From assembly GCF_005281615.1 (NCBI RefSeq), contig NZ_SZZM01000001.1, positions 1,769,455 to 1,833,454 of the forward strand: a DNA stretch of 64,000 bases, read 5' to 3'. The position numbers were made by a program, and so were the translations under genes. The notes under the pieces are model-generated. The model saw only the letters and a program-made list of their open reading frames with translations. It was not told where the DNA came from and did not search any database. This stretch comes from Rhodoligotrophos defluvii (lineage in GTDB: Bacteria; Pseudomonadota; Alphaproteobacteria; Rhizobiales; Im1). Position 1 is the first letter of the stretch. Each line of letters starts with the position of its first letter. This document shows positions 60,267 to 64,000 of this stretch, one piece after another.

Positions 60267-60339
60267 TTCCTCGGGACCCGTGGCAACCTAGCAACGGCTG
60301 CTGCGCCGGCGTTGCACAATCACGAGACGCCTTGGTTCG

Positions 60340-61209
60340 ATGCTCTATCTCCAGCTCTTTGTCGTGGGCATCCAGACAGGAGCGCTTTATGCGCTCGCTG
60401 CGGCCGGCTTTGCGCTCATCTTCGGCGCGACGAGAACGTTTCATATCGCCCATGGCGCCACCTATGTGCTCGCCGGCTACAGCTTTCTCGCCGGGCTGGC
60501 CATGGGCTGGCACTGGCTTCTCGCAGTGCTGCTCGCCTTGCTGGTCGCAACCCTCTTCGGGATTCTCATCGAAAAATACGTCTACAAGCCGATACAGCGG
60601 CACCGCGGCGGCTTTTTCACGGTCTTCGTCGCCTCCTTCGGGGTCCTCATTGCCGTGCAGAGCATCATCGAGCTGACCTTCGGCCGCGGCTTTCAGTCCA
60701 TCAGCTCCCCGCTCACACGCTCGCAGGAGCTGTTGCCCGGCCTGTTCGTTGCGCCAGTGTTCTGGGTCGTCTCGCTGCTTGCGATCCTGTGCTTCCTGGC
60801 CTTCGGATTTATCCTCGGACGGACCCGCCCGGGCATAGCGCTGCGCGCCCTATCCGATAATCCGGAGCTGCTCCGCAGTTTCGGCCTGTCCGCCAATCGC
60901 CTTTCGCTATTGGCGTTCGGTCTTGGGTCGGCATTGGTCGCGCCGGCCGCCGTGCTCGGCATCGCGACCACCGGCCTGCAGGCGAGTTCGGGGACTCACA
61001 TCATGCTGATCAGTTCGGCTGCGACGATTGTCGGCGGCATCGGCAGCGTGCGCGGCGCGATTGTCGCGGGGCTGTTGCTGGGTGTGGCCGAGAGCCTGGT
61101 CGTCGCGCTGGTCAACACCCAGTGGTCGGAGGCCGCGGCATTCATCGTGCTGTTCGCCTTTCTCCTCGTGAAACCCAGCGGGCTTTTCGGTGTGAGGGTT
61201 GCGCGGTGA
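60340..61209 (+). CDS. livH: branched-chain amino acid-type ABC permease LivH
   Basis: 289 residues, eight or so helices. GIQTGALYALAAAGFALIFGATRTFHIAHGATYVLAGY (in parts) and RALSDNPELLRSFGLSANRLSLLAFGLGSAL (in parts) are the LivH hallmarks. The stop overlaps the livM GTG start. Confidence 0.93.
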   Translation: MLYLQLFVVGIQTGALYALAAAGFALIFGATRTFHIAHGATYVLAGYSFLAGLAMGWHWLLAVLLALLVATLFGILIEKYVYKPIQRHRGGFFTVFVASFGVLIAVQSIIELTFGRGFQSISSPLTRSQELLPGLFVAPVFWVVSLLAILCFLAFGFILGRTRPGIALRALSDNPELLRSFGLSANRLSLLAFGLGSALVAPAAVLGIATTGLQASSGTHIMLISSAATIVGGIGSVRGAIVAGLLLGVAESLVVALVNTQWSEAAAFIVLFAFLLVKPSGLFGVRVAR

Positions 61210-62072
61210 TCCCCTATCTCGTCAATCTGGCCACCCTCATCGCTATCTTTGGCATTCTTGCATCGAGCATGAACGTGCTGCTCGGATATGGCGGCATCTT
61301 CAGCGTTGCCCACGCCACGTTCATGGGACTTGGGGCCTATGCCGCCGCGCAGATAGCGCTCCTGATCACACCGGACCTTCTGCTCGCGTGCCTCGCCGCG
61401 GTGATCGTGACTTCCGTCTTCTCCGTGTGCCTCGCCCTGCCGTCGCTCCGGGTCCGCAACGAATATTTCATTGTCGCCAGCCTCGGTCTGCAAATGGTCG
61501 CCGTTGCAGTCTTTACCGACGCGCACGCCATCACCGGCGGCATGGGCGGATTGGTGGGCATTCCCCAAGCCGAACTGTTCGGGATTCCCGTCGGCGGCGG
61601 CTTCGCGTTTCTGATCGTCTGTCTCGCCATCCTCGTCCTCAATCTACTGATCGTATTCGTCCTTATGCGGGGCAGTTTTGGACGTTCTCTGATGGCAATG
61701 CGGGATAACGAATCCGCAGCTCAGGCGCTCGGCAAGAACATCCCGATGCTGAAGACATTCGCCACCTTGCTCGGCTGCTCGATGGCCGGCATCGCCGGTG
61801 CGCTCTTTGCGTTCTACTTGCAGTTCGTCAATGTCGAGAGCTTCACGATCCAGCAGTCCATTCTCATCGTGGCAATGGTTGTGATCGGTGGCATCGGCAC
61901 GTTCAGCGGACCGCTGGTCGGGGCGGTCCTGCTGCTCCTCCTGCCCTCCGCTCTGTCCTTTATTCCCGGGCTTCCGGCCGAAGACATCGGTGCGGTCCAG
62001 CAGCTCATCTACGGCTTGCTGATGGTTCTTCTCATGATGTTCCGTCCGAGTGGAATTGCGGGGCGGCACTGA
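61206..62072 (+). CDS. livM: branched-chain amino acid-type ABC permease LivM
   Basis: 288 residues from GTG at 61206 overlapping the livH stop; the upstream open frame lies in livH. GILASSMNVLLGYGGIFSVAHATFMGLGAYAAAQ (in parts), RVRNEYFIVASLGLQMVAVAVFTD and AMRDNESAAQALGKNIPMLKTFA are typical. livG starts on its stop (TGATG). Confidence 0.93.
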   Translation: MIPYLVNLATLIAIFGILASSMNVLLGYGGIFSVAHATFMGLGAYAAAQIALLITPDLLLACLAAVIVTSVFSVCLALPSLRVRNEYFIVASLGLQMVAVAVFTDAHAITGGMGGLVGIPQAELFGIPVGGGFAFLIVCLAILVLNLLIVFVLMRGSFGRSLMAMRDNESAAQALGKNIPMLKTFATLLGCSMAGIAGALFAFYLQFVNVESFTIQQSILIVAMVVIGGIGTFSGPLVGAVLLLLLPSALSFIPGLPAEDIGAVQQLIYGLLMVLLMMFRPSGIAGRH

Positions 62073-62806
62073 TGAATGCTTTTCTTTCTCTAGAAAGACT
62101 AACCAAGCGTTTCGGGGGCCTCACCGCCAACGAGGATGTCAGCTTCGATTTGCGGCCGGGCGTGATCACCGCGTTGGTGGGACCAAACGGGGCCGGCAAG
62201 ACCACCCTGTTCAACCTGATCACCGGAAATCTGCGCATGGACGCCGGCCGCGTGTTGTACCGGGGCCGGGATATCTCCGGCTGGAGGCCCCATCGCATCG
62301 CCCGGCTGGGCATCGCCCGCAGCTTTCAGGATCTGCGCCTCTTCGACCACATGAGTGTCGGTGACAACGTGCGCACCGCGACTGAACCGGACGTTTGGTT
62401 CTGGCAGCGGGGTAGTGGTGCCGAGCGCAACAGGCGCGTCGAGCAAGCCATGCAGCAGACCGGGCTGGTGCCCTATGCCGACAAGCTTGCCGTGGAACTC
62501 GGCTATGCCGCGCGGAAGTTTCTCTCGATGGCGCGGATCATCGCTTCCGGTTCCGATATCTGGCTGCTCGACGAGCCGGCATCGGGGCTGGATCCGTCCT
62601 CGCGAGACCAGTTCAAGACGCTGCTGCGGGATGCGGCGCGTCGCGGCGTGGCCGTCTGCCTAATCGAGCACAACCTCGACATCGTGATCGATCTGGCGGA
62701 CCGCATCGTCTTTCTCCACCAAGGCCGGGTCCTGGCCGAGGGTGAGCCGAACGAGATCCTCAAGAATCCTGACCTGACGGCCATCTACTTTGGAGACGCG
62801 CGATGA
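62072..62806 (+). CDS. livG: branched-chain amino acid-type ABC ATP-binding protein LivG, odd signature motif
   Basis: 244 residues. Walker A GPNGAGKTTL (37-46), Walker B IWLLDEPASGLD and switch His IEHNLD are normal. The ABC signature, which in LivG is LAYGDQ/LSYGQQ, reads LGYAARK here (143-149): the key Gly is Ala and the Gln is Arg. The rest of the helix (FLSMARII) is in register, so this is not a frameshift. LivF keeps a normal signature. ATPase activity may rest on one composite site. Confidence 0.9.
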   Translation: MNAFLSLERLTKRFGGLTANEDVSFDLRPGVITALVGPNGAGKTTLFNLITGNLRMDAGRVLYRGRDISGWRPHRIARLGIARSFQDLRLFDHMSVGDNVRTATEPDVWFWQRGSGAERNRRVEQAMQQTGLVPYADKLAVELGYAARKFLSMARIIASGSDIWLLDEPASGLDPSSRDQFKTLLRDAARRGVAVCLIEHNLDIVIDLADRIVFLHQGRVLAEGEPNEILKNPDLTAIYFGDAR

Positions 62807-63510
62807 GTGCGGCATTGTCTGCCGAGGCGATCACGGTGGGGTATGGCGATCGCAACGTGCTGTCCAAGCTCGATTTCGCGATGCGGGAGAACGAGGTGCT
62901 CTGCCTGGTCGGGCACAATGGTGCCGGAAAGTCGACGCTGCTCAAAGCGCTATTCGGCCTGGTGCCGGTGCGTGCTGGCCGGATCAGGATGTTCGGAGAG
63001 GTCGTCGACCCGTCGCCTTCCGTCATGGCTGGCGCCGGCATTGCCTATCTGCCCGAGGGCCGCGGTGTGTTCCCAGGCCTCACCGTGTCGGAGACGTTCA
63101 CCCTGGCAGCCTGGTCAGCCGGCATGACCAGGAGCAAGGCAGCAGCGCGGATAGACGACGTGATGGAAATCCTGCCCCCACTCAAGAATTTTTGGACGCG
63201 CCGCGCCGGCACGCTTTCCGGTGGGCAGCAGCAGATGGTGTCGCTGGGCCGCGCGTTGCTGTCGAACCCGAAGATTCTGCTGTTAGACGAGCCTTCAGTG
63301 GGGCTTGCGCCGAAGCTGTTTCAGGATCTGCTGGTGCCGATCCGCGTACTGCAACGCGAGCGCAAGCTCTCGATACTCCTGGTCGAGCAGAATATTCGGG
63401 AAGCATTCGGAATCTCGGATCGGGTTCTGGTCATGAAGTCCGGTGAGATTGTCTTCACAGGCCTGCCGGCAGAACTCGACGACCGGTCCAAACTATTGGA
63501 ACTCTTTTGA
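62803..63510 (+). CDS. livF: branched-chain amino acid-type ABC ATP-binding protein LivF
   Basis: 235 residues. Walker A GHNGAGKSTL, signature LSGGQQQMVSLGRAL, Walker B ILLLDEPSVGLAP and switch His replaced by Gln (LLVEQNI), which is usual in LivF. The ATG overlaps the livG stop (ATGA). Last gene of the importer operon. Confidence 0.93.
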   Translation: MSAALSAEAITVGYGDRNVLSKLDFAMRENEVLCLVGHNGAGKSTLLKALFGLVPVRAGRIRMFGEVVDPSPSVMAGAGIAYLPEGRGVFPGLTVSETFTLAAWSAGMTRSKAAARIDDVMEILPPLKNFWTRRAGTLSGGQQQMVSLGRALLSNPKILLLDEPSVGLAPKLFQDLLVPIRVLQRERKLSILLVEQNIREAFGISDRVLVMKSGEIVFTGLPAELDDRSKLLELF

Positions 63511-63576
63511 CCCGGAAGCGTCGGCAGCGGGAGAGGCAGCTGCGCGAAGCCAGGCCTTCCCCGCCACCGACCGCCG

Positions 63577-64000
63577 CTACCGAATGGCCAGCGCGTTCGC
63601 CGGCGAGCCCGCGCCCCCGGTCAGGTTCAGCGGGCTTGAAACGAGCAGGCAGTCCCAGCGGCCGTCTTCGGCGCAGCGCGCAGCAAGATCATCCAGGTTC
63701 CAGAGCTCGCCGAGCACGAAGCCCAGCAGCGGGATCAGCACGTTGTGCATGACGCCGCTATACAATGTTCTGGGAGCCTCGCCCCGGCGCTCGGCCTCGG
63801 TGAGGAAGGGTGAATCCTCCTGCGCCGGAAATGCCTCAACGCTGAAGTTGTCGACCGCTATCATCGAGAACTGGTTGTCCCACAGCCAGGCCACGGTTTC
63901 CTCGCTTGCCAGAAGACCGGTAACGCGAAGGGGTTGCGTCGCGGCGAGGCGCTGCTCGGGTGTCAGTTCGCGAAGATGATGGTGCACCCAGCCGATCCGG
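63577..64000 (-). CDS. cyclase-family hydrolase, 5' part outside window
   Basis: The frame is open to the right edge; the visible 141 residues are the C-terminus. LRVTGLLASEETVAWLWDNQFSMIAVDNFSVEAFP (in parts), HNVLIPLLGFVLGELWNLDDLA and the end SSPLNLTGGAGSPANALAIR match long (about 330-residue) cyclase/kynurenine-formamidase-like proteins. A GTG at 63987 is internal, not the start. It differs from the fused cyclase at 36149. Convergent with livF. Confidence 0.83.
   Translation of the reverse strand, partial: RIGWVHHHLRELTPEQRLAATQPLRVTGLLASEETVAWLWDNQFSMIAVDNFSVEAFPAQEDSPFLTEAERRGEAPRTLYSGVMHNVLIPLLGFVLGELWNLDDLAARCAEDGRWDCLLVSSPLNLTGGAGSPANALAIR

Noticed and set aside
1-64000. CRISPR arrays, insertion sequences, prophage or integrase genes
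   Set aside because: No regular spaced repeats, transposase, integrase or phage structural motifs were seen on either strand.

Overview
The window is high-GC, gene-dense DNA from what is most likely a free-living alphaproteobacterium of the order Hyphomicrobiales (Rhizobiales). The reasons are the codon bias, the wealth of solute-binding-protein-dependent importers (TRAP, TTT, polar amino acid, PotABCD-type and Liv-type ABC), the GTG/TTG starts preceded by GGAGG-type ribosome binding sites, and two copies of an intergenic repeat resembling one common in that order. I see no phage, plasmid, IS or CRISPR signature. It reads as a chromosomal catabolic region, with seven importers, about eight regulators and many oxidoreductases, isomerases and CoA enzymes.

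Layout. 1-398: end of a CAP-domain protein. 420-3937 (minus): a four-gene module with an arylsulfotransferase-type propeller, two membrane proteins and a PAPS-type sulfotransferase. 4056-4799: a methyltransferase. 5020-8617: an arylmalonate-decarboxylase-like enzyme with a TRAP transporter. 8774-11025: a CBS protein overlapping an SLC13-type anion permease. 10938-16418: hydroxyacyl-CoA dehydrogenase, TetR, Asp/Glu racemase, GMC oxidoreductase, DapA-family aldolase. 17238-21081: a periplasmic PaoABC-like molybdenum aldehyde oxidoreductase. 21297-22383: a quinone-oxidoreductase pseudogene. 22636-26711: cupin, SDR, luciferase-like monooxygenase, LysR, flavin reductase. 26708-37066: Gfo/Idh dehydrogenase, TTT importer (tctCBA), two paralogous SDRs, cupin, TIM-barrel isomerase, LysR, LVIVD propeller protein and a two-domain cyclase.

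37053-44818 looks like one IclR-controlled unit: a divergent acyl-CoA ligase, the IclR gene, a four-gene polar amino acid/ectoine-type ABC importer, an enoyl-CoA hydratase and a secreted hydrolase. Copies of the palindrome GTATTGCAATAC lie at the ligase promoter and at the ABC promoter. 44846-48169 (minus): AraC, FAH-family hydrolase, YbaK deacylase, ornithine cyclodeaminase-like enzyme. 48376-53393: class IV aminotransferase, LysR, ArgE-like deacylase, MHS-type MFS transporter, GST; a perfect 12-bp-arm inverted repeat lies between lysR and argE. 53697-53771: tRNA-Gly(CCC).

53928-63510 holds two importer operons, GNAT plus a PotABCD-like ABC importer and LivKHMGF. They start from almost identical promoters (TTGACR, 17 bp, TAACAT) that carry the same 13-bp inverted repeat GTAAC-ATC-GTTAC on the -10. 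This argues for one regulator, not encoded in the window, controlling both. The LivG protein here has a non-canonical ABC signature. The window ends in the 3' part of a second cyclase-family gene on the minus strand.
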